Shown in pieces: positions 1-8,385 of a stretch of DNA of 64,000 nucleotides. Where the stretch lies: positions 257,495 to 321,494 of the forward strand of contig CAVWEI010000004.1 in NCBI GenBank assembly GCA_963753845.1, written 5' to 3'. The notes under the pieces were generated by a model. That model did no database searches. It was given only the letters and a program-made list of their open reading frames with translations, and had not been told where the DNA came from. The position numbers were made by a program, and so were the translations under genes. Every line of letters starts with the position of its first letter. Position 1 is the stretch's first letter. Source of the stretch: Thiosocius sp963753845. GTDB lineage: Bacteria; Pseudomonadota; Gammaproteobacteria; Chromatiales; Chromatiaceae.

Positions 1-81
1 AGCCGCTTTCGTGATCGAACCGTGACTCGCAACCGACCAGAAGTAGCGCAGGTGTTTGAGGTTGAGCTTGAGGTTGGCCAT
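1..81 (-). CDS. LysR-family regulator, NhaR-like, N-terminus only
   Basis: Reverse-strand reading from an ATG at 81 runs off the left edge and gives 27 residues beginning MANLKLNLKHLRYFWSVA, then SHGSITKAA. This is the start of the winged helix-turn-helix of LysR-type regulators; the HLRYFW...GSITKAA pattern is closest to NhaR as I remember it. A Shine-Dalgarno GGAAG lies about 8 bases upstream. It is downstream of and co-directional with the Usp/Mrp operon, 77 bases after the usp stop. In enterobacteria NhaR controls the sodium/proton antiporter nhaA, so a role in sodium response would fit the Mrp neighbour. Only the first helices are visible, so the subfamily is inference. Confidence 0.75.
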   Translation of the reverse strand, partial: MANLKLNLKHLRYFWSVASHGSITKAA

Positions 82-158
82 CTCGTGATCTTCCGCGACC
101 CGTAGGTGTGGTTGTCGTGACGCGCAGTCTCTACATGCCCCAGACAGTTTCTATTGGA

Positions 159-1103
159 CTATGCCATCTGCGCCGTGGCAACCGGGGACACGAAGTCTGT
201 GGGTTTTACCGCAAGGACGGAAGCCCTCGTATTCTGCAGTACCTCTTCCGCCGTGTTGCCGATAAAAAAGCCGGGGATGCCTGTTCGGCCGACCGTACCC
301 ATCACGATGAGGTCGACATCAAGTTCGACGCTTAGCGAATGAATTGTGGTCGCGGGGTTGCCTTTCAGCAGGTGAACATCCGGGTGCTTCGTACTCAGCC
401 TGTAAGTTTCCAGCAACGTGTCCAAGGCGTCTGAATGGCACTGCCGGGTCTGCTCGATCTGTTGCTCGAGCTGCTTTTCCGAAATGCGACCGAGTCCACT
501 GCGAAGCATGGATTCACCGTACACCCGCCAGGCGTGGACGACGGCCAGTCCCGCTGATTCGCGTTCTGCCAGCGATGTGGCGAGGTCCATTATCAGCCGT
601 GCACATCCCTTGCTTTCCTCATCCACCGGGTCGACCGCCGCCAGGATCCGGCGATAGGGGAGCGCCTCTGTGGACCGATCGATCCAGACCGGACAGGGGC
701 ACTTCCTCATCAGGTGCATGTCGGTGCTGCCCAGTAGATGCTCCGAAATGCCCTCTGAACGCCGGCACGTCTTGATAACGAGGTCGTATCGACCGGTCAG
801 CACGCTCCTGACCACCTCGAGGAAGGGCGTTCCGGTTAACACCTGCGTGTAGATGACGGTGTCCGGCTCATTGAAAGGCCTCACCATCTCTTCCAACGCC
901 TGGCGACGATGTTCCCTGAGGATCTCGTTGAGGTCACTGCCGAAGGTGGTCAGGATCTGTGGTGAGGTTTCCTGCTGCTCGATGACGTCCGTGACAGTCA
1001 GGCGTGCGTCGTTTGCGTTGGCCAATGCCACGGCCCGCTCCAGAGCGGGACCTGGCTCATAATCACCATCAGCGAAGTAGAGGATGTTTTTGAAACGTTT
1101 CAT
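159..1103 (-). CDS. Tandem universal stress protein (UspA/UspE type)
   Basis: 314 residues with two Usp domains (about 1-150 and 152-305), like UspE. The second domain keeps the nucleotide-binding loop GTVGRTGIPGFFIGN, matching G-2x-G-9x-G, suggesting ATP binding there; the first lacks an obvious loop. No signal peptide or membrane segment, so cytoplasmic. It starts 20 bases after the last Mrp-type gene and probably shares its transcript, tying a general stress protein to cation homeostasis. The TAG stop at 159-161 is followed by the NhaR-like start. Confidence 0.9.
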   Translation of the reverse strand: MKRFKNILYFADGDYEPGPALERAVALANANDARLTVTDVIEQQETSPQILTTFGSDLNEILREHRRQALEEMVRPFNEPDTVIYTQVLTGTPFLEVVRSVLTGRYDLVIKTCRRSEGISEHLLGSTDMHLMRKCPCPVWIDRSTEALPYRRILAAVDPVDEESKGCARLIMDLATSLAERESAGLAVVHAWRVYGESMLRSGLGRISEKQLEQQIEQTRQCHSDALDTLLETYRLSTKHPDVHLLKGNPATTIHSLSVELDVDLIVMGTVGRTGIPGFFIGNTAEEVLQNTRASVLAVKPTDFVSPVATAQMA

Positions 1104-1122
1104 ATTTCTCCTCCTGCCCGGC

Positions 1123-2724
1123 TCAGCCGGACAGCAATATGGTTGCCAGGATGGGTACGCAAAACATCAGCCAGAACAGTGCGCCCAGCGCGCGGACCGG
1201 CGCCGGGACAGAGCCAGCCGAGACGAGAACACGGGGCGATAGCCTGAGGTCCTGCACCCTGAGCTTTCCGGACCAGAGCTGCCGGGAGGCGCGAAACAGA
1301 TAAAGTAGATCGCCCGGGGGCACGAGGGGGAGCTGCAGCATGATCCGGCCTCGGCCGCCTGCCATGGCTATCGCGAGCACCACGCTCGCAGCGAGCATGC
1401 CCAGTCCCGCGTGAGACAGGGGCATCGGCAGTTGCAGTAGCGGCAACAGGATCGCCGACGCCGCCAGAACCAGCCAGACCAATGACGCCTTGTCAGGGGG
1501 CGTGACTGCGGCTGCGGGCCGCTGCTTCAGCAACCAGATGAACCGTGCCATCAGCAGCAGGGTGCCCAATGCAGAGAAACCGAACAGCAGCGTCAGATTG
1601 AAACCGGCGCTGGCGGTCGCCTCGTCAAGCATCAGCTTGGCACCGGCGCCGGAGGTGAAAGGTATACCGATCATGGCCAGGGCAAGGATGCCGGTCACGG
1701 CAACGAGCCAGGTACTGCCGCCGCGGCGTTCCCACTCGCCCATGCCGAGAAACAGTGAGCCCTTGAGCATCAGATGGTGCATCGCGAAGACTGCCAATGC
1801 GGTCATGATCGCAGGGGATGCTGCTGCGTTTGCCAGTGCCGTGCCGAAAACGGATGTAACCAGTCCCATCTTGGCGATGCTGGAATAGGCCAGCACCGTG
1901 CGGGGGTCGCGCTGCACCAGCCCCGCCAGTACCCCGAGGCAGGTGCCGGCCGCCCCGACCGCGATCAGTAACTCGCCCCAGCCGACGGTTGACGCTTCAA
2001 CCGCGGGCACGAAGCGCAGCCAGCCGAGCAGTCCCGCGCTGATCATGGGGCCGCTGAGCACCGAGGCGGCGGCGGCCGGTGCGGCCGTGTAGGCCAGGGG
2101 CAGCCAGAGGTGCAGGCCCGGCAGTGCCAGTTTGATGCCGAATCCGAACAGTAGCAGCGCGACAGCCGTATTCGGCATCGATCCGGGGTCCAGATCGCTG
2201 AAGCTCAGTGACGCCATCTCCCCGGCAAGCAACGCGATCGCCGCGAACAGCGCCATCTCTCCGACCAGCGTCCATGCCAGGTAGACCCGTGCGGCGCGCC
2301 GTGCGTGCTGTGAGCGCCGGTCTGCAATAAGCCCGGTCGCGGCCAGACCCATGAGTGCAAAGCCAACATAGAAGGTGACTATGTCGGCGGCCAGGATCAG
2401 CAATAGGTTGCCCGCGCAGGCCAACAGGAAAAAGGCGCTGAAACGCGCGAGCGCCCGGCTCATGGTCAAGGCGGCGTAGGTCCCTGCGGATGACCACATC
2501 AGGCTGCTGAAAAGCAGAAACCACGAACCGGTTTCGTCGAGATGCAGCGTCATGCCCAGCAGCACCCATGATATGTTCACGCCTGTGCCGACAGGAACCA
2601 ATATTGCGGCCAAAAGGGCGGGCAGTGCGCTGAGCGCCATCGCCATGCCGGAGAATCGACCGAACACTAAAGGCAGCATCATCAGGGGTGCCAGCCACGC
2701 GATGATAAGCAACTGGTGGCTCAT
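1123..2724 (-). CDS. MrpA/NuoL-like proton-conducting subunit, degenerate
   Basis: 533 residues, about 14 membrane helices, proton_antipo family (MrpA/D, NuoL/M/N). Aligned to its two upstream paralogues, TM5 reads ADIVTFYVGFALMGLAATGL, so the essential glutamate is replaced by Ala123. The TM7 lysine is kept (Lys198 in GFGIKLALPGLHLWLP). The TM8 lysine is replaced by Ser229 (SGPMISAG). A TM12-like lysine remains (SGAGAKLML). It overlaps the preceding gene by 4 bases (ATGA). It probably sits in the Mrp membrane complex, but the missing Glu and Lys make ordinary proton pumping by this subunit doubtful. Confidence 0.85.
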   Translation of the reverse strand: MSHQLLIIAWLAPLMMLPLVFGRFSGMAMALSALPALLAAILVPVGTGVNISWVLLGMTLHLDETGSWFLLFSSLMWSSAGTYAALTMSRALARFSAFFLLACAGNLLLILAADIVTFYVGFALMGLAATGLIADRRSQHARRAARVYLAWTLVGEMALFAAIALLAGEMASLSFSDLDPGSMPNTAVALLLFGFGIKLALPGLHLWLPLAYTAAPAAAASVLSGPMISAGLLGWLRFVPAVEASTVGWGELLIAVGAAGTCLGVLAGLVQRDPRTVLAYSSIAKMGLVTSVFGTALANAAASPAIMTALAVFAMHHLMLKGSLFLGMGEWERRGGSTWLVAVTGILALAMIGIPFTSGAGAKLMLDEATASAGFNLTLLFGFSALGTLLLMARFIWLLKQRPAAAVTPPDKASLVWLVLAASAILLPLLQLPMPLSHAGLGMLAASVVLAIAMAGGRGRIMLQLPLVPPGDLLYLFRASRQLWSGKLRVQDLRLSPRVLVSAGSVPAPVRALGALFWLMFCVPILATILLSG

Positions 2725-4223
2725 TCCCGGTACTCCCGTACAGCGATGATCTCAGCCCACTCAAGCGGGCTGTAGGGTGCCGCCGCAAACAGACCGGCAG
2801 CGAGGGCCAGAGCGGCGGTGGCCACCGGCGGCCAGAGCAGGAAGGCATGCGTCTCAAGGGAGCCCTTGCGCGGCGACATGGCAGCTGAACCGGGTTCGGC
2901 GTCACGGAACCAGGCGCGATACAGGATCGGCAGGAAATACGCCGCGTTCAGAAGACTGCTGGCGATCAACACCGGCATTATCCAGGCCGCGGCACCCGCC
3001 TCGATGGCGCCCACGCCCAGGAACCACTTGCTGACGAAGCCGGCCACAGGAGGTATGCCGATCATGCCGAGGGCGCCAATGGTGAAGGCCAGCGTCGTTC
3101 CCGGCATGCGCCGACCGACACCATTCATCTCGCTTACCTTGTGGATACCCAGGGTCTCCGCGTAGTTGCCTGCGGCAAAAAATAGGGTGATCTTCATGAG
3201 GCCCTGATGGACCAGATGGACCAGGCCGCCAATGGTGGCCACAGGGCCGACGATCGCCGTACCCAGTGCGATGTACGAGACCTGGCTGATCGTGGAGTAG
3301 GCAAGGCGCTTCTTCAAATGGTCCTGCGACAAGGCCCGCACCGAGCCGTAGATGATGGTGACGGCGGCCACCACCCCCAGGGGTAGGAGCAGGTTGAGTG
3401 AGTCGGCGAACTCCACACCATATACGTCGTAGACGATGCGCACGATCCCGAAGGCGCCGGCTTTGACGACCGCCACGGCATGCAGGAGTGCGCTGACCGG
3501 TGCGGGTGCGACCATCGCCTGGGGCAGCCAGCCATGTAGCGGCACCAGCGCTGCCTTTACACCCAGACCGGTGATCAGCAACAGGAAGATCCAGCTCAAC
3601 GCAGCCGGATCGAGTCCCTCAATATCGCCCAGGATGCCGCCCTGGGAGAAGTCCAGCGGCCCGGCGATCGTTTGCAGCCAGATCGCCCCGACCAGCAGGA
3701 GCATGCCACCACCGAGCGTGTAGCTGAGATAGATACGCGCACCGCGAACCGCCTCGGGTGTGCCCTTGTGAGCCACCAGCGGATATGTGGCCAGCGTTAG
3801 CATTTCGTAAAAGATCACGAACGTGAACAGGTTTCCGGCCAGCGCCAGGCCGACGGTTGCAGTCACGCACAGGCTGAAGAAACCGAAGAAACGACTGCGG
3901 TGAGGCGTATTCTCGAGGTACCCGATGGCATAGACGGTGGTCACCAGCCAGAGCAGTGTCGACAGGGTAACGAACAGCACGGACAACTCGTCGGCATGCA
4001 ACACCAGGTCGAGTCCGGGTGCGAGGGTCCAGCGGGTCTCGAACACGCGCTCGTGGAACACGCCCCAGATCATCAGACCAACGAGAAGCAGCTTCACCAT
4101 GGCGCCGACGAGGTTGAGTGTCGTGCGGAACCTGTGTTGCTCTTCGCGAAGCAGGAATATCACCAGTCCGGGCAGCAGCGAGCTGAGCACGATCAATGCC
4201 GGTAGCCAGAATTCCATGTTCAT
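2721..4223 (-). CDS. MrpD-like proton-translocating antiporter subunit (second copy)
   Basis: 500 residues, polytopic, proton_antipo family. It carries the canonical ion-path residues: Glu140 in TM5 (FVIFYEMLTLATYPLV), Lys222 in TM7 (GVKAALVPLHGWLPQA), Lys253 in TM8 (VVKAG) and a TM12 lysine in FVSKWFL. The start is ATG at 4223, inside a TGATG overlap with the previous stop; the same frame stays open upstream to 4493, but that part lies inside the previous gene and is low-complexity Arg/Gly. It is one of three MrpD/NuoN-type subunits in this operon, where classical Mrp has one MrpA and one MrpD. Confidence 0.9.
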   Translation of the reverse strand: MNMEFWLPALIVLSSLLPGLVIFLLREEQHRFRTTLNLVGAMVKLLLVGLMIWGVFHERVFETRWTLAPGLDLVLHADELSVLFVTLSTLLWLVTTVYAIGYLENTPHRSRFFGFFSLCVTATVGLALAGNLFTFVIFYEMLTLATYPLVAHKGTPEAVRGARIYLSYTLGGGMLLLVGAIWLQTIAGPLDFSQGGILGDIEGLDPAALSWIFLLLITGLGVKAALVPLHGWLPQAMVAPAPVSALLHAVAVVKAGAFGIVRIVYDVYGVEFADSLNLLLPLGVVAAVTIIYGSVRALSQDHLKKRLAYSTISQVSYIALGTAIVGPVATIGGLVHLVHQGLMKITLFFAAGNYAETLGIHKVSEMNGVGRRMPGTTLAFTIGALGMIGIPPVAGFVSKWFLGVGAIEAGAAAWIMPVLIASSLLNAAYFLPILYRAWFRDAEPGSAAMSPRKGSLETHAFLLWPPVATAALALAAGLFAAAPYSPLEWAEIIAVREYRE

Positions 4224-5677
4224 CACGATCCCCCCGGCGACAGTGCCGTGGGGGCGACGAACTGCCATACCTCGGCGGCACCGAGACCCAGAACCGCGGT
4301 CGCCACACTGGCCAGCAACAGGGCCGGGAGTTCCTCGCGGCCATCTGACAGCACCTTCCTGGCACCTTCCCCGGGTCCGAAGGCGTAGCCGAGGACGCGG
4401 AACACGTAGGCCGCGGCGATCAGCGATCCGACTGCCACCACCGGCACCCACAGCCACTGGCCGACGGCAATCGCCGACGAGAGCAGCTGCCACTTGGCGA
4501 GAAATGCGCCGCTGGGTGGCAGGCCGATCAGCGCGATGCCCGCCAATGCGACGGTGAAAGTTGTGACCGGCAGCGCGCGTGCGGTGCCTCCCAACTCTTC
4601 TATCCGGTCGTGTCCGGCGCGTTGCTGAATCACCCCGGCGGCGAGGAACAGCGCGCTCTTCGCAAACCCGTGTGTCAGCGCCATCAGCACCAGACCGCCG
4701 AATGCTGTTTCACGCGCCGCACCGGCGGGCAGCGCCATCAGCAACGGAAAGAAGATGAACAGATAACCGAGCTGAGCGACTGTCGAATAGGCTGCGAGGA
4801 GCTTCAGGCGCTGCGCACGCAAGGCCTGCCAGGAGCCCCAAAGCACAGCCGCTGCGCCGAGCAGCCCGAGCAGCCAGGCGAGATCAGGCGAAACAGCCGG
4901 TGCAAACAGGTCCAGCCAAAGCCGGATCATCAGGTACACGGCAGCCTTTACCACCAGTGCCGACAGGGCCGCACTGACGGGCGCCGGCGCGTTGGCATGC
5001 GCAGGGGGCAGCCAGAAATGCAGCGGAAACAGCGCGGACTTGAGTAGCAGTCCTGCGGTCATCAGGCCCAGCGCAAGCCAGGTCGCCGGTTCCGGTCCGA
5101 TCACCCGGGCGAGGAACAGCATGTCCAACGAGCCATAGCGGGCATAGATCAAGGCCACGCCGGCGAGGAAGGCCAGGGACCCGATCAGGCCCACTGTCAG
5201 ATAGCGTAGCGCCGCCGCGACGGCTGCTCGTCCACCGCCCAGCGCGGCCAGTGCGACGGCACTGAGGCCGAGCAGTTCGAGTGTCACATAGAGATTGAAA
5301 AGATCAGCCGATAGCAGCATCGCATGCAGTGCGGAAAGCAGCAGGAGCCAGAGCGGCCAGAATCTTGCCTGCTGGTCCTTGTCGGTGAAATAACCGGTTG
5401 CGTACCATCCCGACGCGAGGGCGACCAGGGTGCTCATCACGAGCAATGCCGCGGACAAGGGATCGGCTCGCAGCGCGATACCCAGACCGGGGTCCCAGCC
5501 CCCGAGCGCGTGGATCAGGGTACCGCTCTCGGCCACCTGCCAAGCCATTCCGATGGCAACGAGGAACGTGGCGATGCCGGCCAAAACGCCGATCCAGGCG
5601 CTGCGCGCAGGCATCACGACGGCCAGCAGTGCTGCGGCCAGTGGAAGCACAACCATCCAGACGGGCAGGCTATTCAT
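4223..5677 (-). CDS. mrpD: Mrp antiporter subunit D
   Basis: 484 residues, proton_antipo family, with Glu134 (NLYVTLELLGL), Lys213 (LLLKSALFPLHFWLP), Lys244 (ALVVKAAVYL) and a late lysine in FLAKWQLL. These form the proton channel and lateral charge chain shared with complex I antiporter-like subunits. It directly follows mrpC with an 8-base overlap, the usual C-D order, which is why I give this copy the mrpD name. Inner membrane; expected to exchange external protons for internal sodium as part of the full Mrp complex. Confidence 0.9.
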   Translation of the reverse strand: MNSLPVWMVVLPLAAALLAVVMPARSAWIGVLAGIATFLVAIGMAWQVAESGTLIHALGGWDPGLGIALRADPLSAALLVMSTLVALASGWYATGYFTDKDQQARFWPLWLLLLSALHAMLLSADLFNLYVTLELLGLSAVALAALGGGRAAVAAALRYLTVGLIGSLAFLAGVALIYARYGSLDMLFLARVIGPEPATWLALGLMTAGLLLKSALFPLHFWLPPAHANAPAPVSAALSALVVKAAVYLMIRLWLDLFAPAVSPDLAWLLGLLGAAAVLWGSWQALRAQRLKLLAAYSTVAQLGYLFIFFPLLMALPAGAARETAFGGLVLMALTHGFAKSALFLAAGVIQQRAGHDRIEELGGTARALPVTTFTVALAGIALIGLPPSGAFLAKWQLLSSAIAVGQWLWVPVVAVGSLIAAAYVFRVLGYAFGPGEGARKVLSDGREELPALLLASVATAVLGLGAAEVWQFVAPTALSPGGS

Positions 5678-5957
5678 GGTCTGCTTCCCTCAGACGGCGA
5701 CCGAGCGCCAGCGCCAGCGCAGTGGCACTTACCGCGACCACGATGCCGGTCAGCACGAGTGCATGCGGCAGGGCGTCAGGTGGCACGCCCGGCCCCTGGT
5801 AGGCGATCGCGATCAGCAGCAGGAACACACCGGCGCCACAGACATTGATCGAAAGCACACGGCCCAGCAGCGATCGCCGCAGCAGGGCGCCGCGCAGACC
5901 CAGGGCGAACAGGCCGACGCCGACCAGGGCGTAGAGGGTTTCGGTGAACGGCATCAT
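5670..5957 (-). CDS. mrpC: Mrp antiporter subunit C (NuoK-like)
   Basis: 95 residues, three hydrophobic segments and a short charged C-terminus (RRLREADHE), the normal size and layout of MrpC/MnhC, a NuoK homologue. The segment ALPHALVLTGIVVAVSATALALAL is the typical MnhC C-terminal helix. It overlaps mrpB by 4 bases and mrpD by 8. Two adjacent in-frame ATGs (5957 and 5954) could both serve as start. Confidence 0.9.
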   Translation of the reverse strand: MMPFTETLYALVGVGLFALGLRGALLRRSLLGRVLSINVCGAGVFLLLIAIAYQGPGVPPDALPHALVLTGIVVAVSATALALALGRRLREADHE

Positions 5958-6925
5958 CTGCGCTCCGGGGTCCTGGTGACAGCTGATTTGACTACTTCAG
6001 ATTCCCAGTCGGCCGGTCGGCCGCCGATGTAGGCCAGGGCCAGGGTGGCGGCGATCGCAACCATCGCCGCAGTCTCGATGAACAGGATCAACATCCCGGA
6101 CCATGCCTGCGGGTATTCGAGAAAGGCCTTGCCGCCGACCATGGTAAAGATGCCTACCAGCAGGAATGCCGCGATGCCCGATGCGAGCACGCTGCGCAGT
6201 ACGCCGGGTTTGGGGAGGCCGCCTCCGGCGCGCCCGCCGAGACGCAGCATGACCGCCGCGGCCGCGAGCATCGCACCGGCCTGGAATGCACCGCCCGGAG
6301 CATGGGCACCGGCCCACAGCAGATAACCGGCGGTCAGTATCAGCAGTGGCACCAGCCAGCGTACCAGTCCGCCGAAAAGCGCGCCGGCGGCCCGGTACGG
6401 GGGGCGTGCCGGTCCCAGCGCGGTGATGCCCAGCACGGCCGCGAGCAGTACGGCGAGTTCCAGCAGGGTGTCATAGGCGCGGAAATTCAAAAGCACCGCA
6501 GTCACCGGGTTGCTGACGCCGGTGCCCGGCAGCTCTTCCATGATTCGGTCGGCCATGCGTGCCGAATCGGCGCTGTCAAGCGTTTGCCAAAGCACCCAGG
6601 CGAACACGGCGGTGAGCGCAATGCAGAGTGCGCTGATCAGCGTGGCGAACGGGCCTTGTATCAGGTCGGATCCGGTCGCAGTTTCCGGTTCATCGCGCAG
6701 CGCGGACAACAGCAGCGCGCCAGAGAGGCCCGCCCCGATCGCTGCTTCGGCCAGCGCCAGATCGGGCGCCCCGAGGCGTGCCCAGACAATCGCCAGCAGC
6801 AAGCCGAAGGCAATGAAGAAAACAACACTGCGTCTCAGGTCCCGGCTGGAAACAGCAGCCCAGCCCAGCGCCAGTGCAAGCACGGCGAGGAGGACATCGA
6901 GTAGTTGCAATAGCAGTGCGTCCAT
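5954..6925 (-). CDS. mrpB: MrpB fused to MrpA C-terminal modules (DUF4040 + MbhE-like + MnhB)
   Basis: 323 residues. Residues 1-80 (LDVLLAVLALALGWAAVSS...LGAPDLALAEAAIGAG) match the DUF4040/MbhD domain. About 95-185 (VTAVLLNFRAYDTLLELAVLLAA) match the MbhE-like segment; both normally form the C-terminus of large MrpA. About 190-310 is the MnhB domain (HAPGGAFQAGAMLAAA). The C-terminal pieces of MrpA have therefore moved onto MrpB. Start is ATG 6925 in a TGATG overlap with mrpG; an upstream ATG at 7063 would lie inside mrpG and adds only non-hydrophobic sequence. Confidence 0.85.
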   Translation of the reverse strand: MDALLLQLLDVLLAVLALALGWAAVSSRDLRRSVVFFIAFGLLLAIVWARLGAPDLALAEAAIGAGLSGALLLSALRDEPETATGSDLIQGPFATLISALCIALTAVFAWVLWQTLDSADSARMADRIMEELPGTGVSNPVTAVLLNFRAYDTLLELAVLLAAVLGITALGPARPPYRAAGALFGGLVRWLVPLLILTAGYLLWAGAHAPGGAFQAGAMLAAAAVMLRLGGRAGGGLPKPGVLRSVLASGIAAFLLVGIFTMVGGKAFLEYPQAWSGMLILFIETAAMVAIAATLALAYIGGRPADWESEVVKSAVTRTPERR

Positions 6926-7206
6926 CACTCGATGTCCTGCCGCAGGGTGTGCTGCGCCATCATATGGGCCGCAGTGGCGCTGGCGGCCATCACCAGCAGC
7001 CAGACAATAAACAGCTTCGCCGCGGTGGCAGCGCTTCCGTCGATCAGCGCTAGGCCGGCGCACAGCATACCGAGTCCGAGGTTATCGGCCTTGGTCAGCG
7101 CATGCAGGCGCGAGAACAGGTCAGGGAGCCGGAGGAGACCTATGCTCCCGGCCAGGAAGAACCCGATGCCCGCCATGATGAGTGCAAAACCCAGCATATC
7201 AATCAT
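6925..7206 (-). CDS. mrpG: Mrp antiporter subunit G
   Basis: 93 residues with three hydrophobic helices. GSIGLLRLPDLFSRLHALTKADNLG is the characteristic MnhG/PhaG signature. Overlaps mrpF by 8 bases and mrpB by 1. Inner-membrane part of the Mrp complex. Confidence 0.92.
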   Translation of the reverse strand: MIDMLGFALIMAGIGFFLAGSIGLLRLPDLFSRLHALTKADNLGLGMLCAGLALIDGSAATAAKLFIVWLLVMAASATAAHMMAQHTLRQDIE

Positions 7207-7468
7207 CGTTTTCTCCCCTGCGCGTCAGTGCCGCTACGGCGACCACTGCCAGCAGTGCGAGCACCAGTGCCACGTCTAACAGTGCCGATGCGCGGAACAG
7301 TGCCGCCATCAGCAGCAGCACTGCCACGCCGCCGGTGCCGAGCAGTTGCACGGAGAGCATCCGGTCCTGAAGACTGGGTCCGATGATGGTTCGCGCGAGC
7401 CCGATCAGCAGCGTGAGCAGCAGCAGGACAAGGGCGACAAGCAGCATGGAGGTGGCGTCGACCGTCAC
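7199..7468 (-). CDS. mrpF: Mrp antiporter subunit F
   Basis: 89 residues, three helices, with the family motif GPSLQDRMLSVQLLGTGGVAVLLL (MnhF/MrpF). The start codon is GTG at 7468, forming a GTGA overlap with the mrpE stop, consistent with translational coupling. Length is normal for the family. Confidence 0.9.
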   Translation of the reverse strand: MTVDATSMLLVALVLLLLTLLIGLARTIIGPSLQDRMLSVQLLGTGGVAVLLLMAALFRASALLDVALVLALLAVVAVAALTRRGENDD

Positions 7469-7962
7469 GATGGGGCCCCCGGCGCGAGAGTCCGTTCGCG
7501 ATAGACCCGGGCAACGGCAATTTCCAGACGCTCAAGTTCGGCCTGGGGATCCAGCGTGGAGTCCAGGAGGTGGATCCTGATCCGGTCGTCTTGCAGATCC
7601 GCCGCCAATGTTCCCGGCAGCAGGCACACGCAGTTGGTGAAGAAGACCCGCGCGCTCGAGTGCTCGAGGCTGGTACGGTACTGGATAAACCCGGGCCTGA
7701 TGCGCATGTTCGGTGCCAGGGTTCGGCGCGCGACATCGATGCCGCCGCGCAGCGATTCCCATATGAAAAGCGGAAGCAGGCGCAGCAGCCCGGACAGCGA
7801 TATCGGACTATGGCCACCCGCACCCAGAGACCAGGCTGCCCAGCCGGCGGCAATGACCGCCGGCACACCCACCAGCCAGGCTCCCGGTTCACTCCGCGTC
7901 AGCAGCCACCAAAGGGCTGCCAGCGCGACCGGGGTAACGAGGTAACGTGGATTCAGGCTCAC
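7465..7962 (-). CDS. mrpE: Mrp antiporter subunit E
   Basis: 165 residues if started at GTG 7962, which is preceded by TGAGG about six bases upstream; the N-terminus SLNPRYLVTPVALAALWWLLT then matches MrpE/MnhE. The open frame upstream to 8322 is arginine-rich, not family-like, and overlaps another small frame. Two or three N-terminal helices are followed by the conserved cytoplasmic part (CVCLLPGTLAADLQDDRIRIHLLDS). First conserved gene of the Mrp operon. Confidence 0.88.
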   Translation of the reverse strand: MSLNPRYLVTPVALAALWWLLTRSEPGAWLVGVPAVIAAGWAAWSLGAGGHSPISLSGLLRLLPLFIWESLRGGIDVARRTLAPNMRIRPGFIQYRTSLEHSSARVFFTNCVCLLPGTLAADLQDDRIRIHLLDSTLDPQAELERLEIAVARVYRERTLAPGAPS

Positions 7963-7970
7963 CAGAGGCC

Positions 7971-8150
7971 TCAGCCTGCCGTCCGGTGCGGGTGTCGCGG
8001 CGGGGTCAGCTTTGCCGGCACCGTGGAGGGCTGGCAGTACGCCTGGAAGATTCCCCGCGTGGCAAGGACCACCGCAATCGCGAGAATCCCAAGTTTCATG
8101 ACCCCTAATGTCGCGGGAACGCTCAGTATCAAAAGGTCGGCAATATTCAT
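7971..8150 (-). CDS. Small single-span membrane protein leading the Mrp operon
   Basis: 59 residues from ATG 8150 (GAGG nine bases upstream; an ATG at 8159 is too close to that site). One strong hydrophobic span, about residues 3-28, then a short polar basic tail rich in Pro, Arg and His. Its TGA stop overlaps the Shine-Dalgarno of mrpE, so mrpE could be coupled to it. Similar to no family I recognise. It could be an accessory subunit, a leader peptide or chance; position and ribosome site favour a real gene. Confidence 0.5.
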   Translation of the reverse strand: MNIADLLILSVPATLGVMKLGILAIAVVLATRGIFQAYCQPSTVPAKLTPPRHPHRTAG

Positions 8151-8267
8151 CGTGTTCATCCTCGTTCGATCTGTGGTGAGGCGTCTGCCGGGGACTGCCC
8201 GCGACGCGTATGTTAACGATGAACGATGGCCGATAATAATAAAAATCGAAATATTGCCTTAAATGGT

Positions 8268-8280
8268 TCGAATTTCTCGA
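8268..8280. promoter_or_regulatory. TCGA-N5-TCGA operator-like motif upstream of the Mrp operon
   Basis: TTCGAATTTCTCGA contains two TCGA boxes separated by five A/T-rich bases. It lies about 120 bases upstream of the first gene of the Mrp operon. A related but broken copy (TCGAAATATTGCC) lies at 8246-8258. The same spacing recurs three times at 9988-10068. The binding protein is unknown. Confidence 0.5.
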
Positions 8281-8323
8281 TCTGATAAGGGTCCGCAATT
8301 GCTCGGGCGGATTGTGCGTCACA

Positions 8324-8354
8324 AGAAAAAGCCCGCATGCGAAAGCGTGCGGGC
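8324..8354 (-). terminator. Rho-independent terminator of the hibernation operon
   Basis: On the minus strand a 10-bp stem (GCCCGCACGC paired with GCATGCGGGC, one wobble) closed by a 4-base loop is followed by TTTTTCTT. It lies 32 bases after the HPF-like stop and separates that unit from the Mrp operon. Confidence 0.85.
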
Positions 8355-8385
8355 CAAAGGGGGAGGGTCATTAGTTAATCCGGTT

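Noticed and set aside
7963..8322. Longer mrpE reading from 8322
   Set aside because: Arg/His-rich and unlike MrpE; the GTG at 7962 has a ribosome site and gives normal length.
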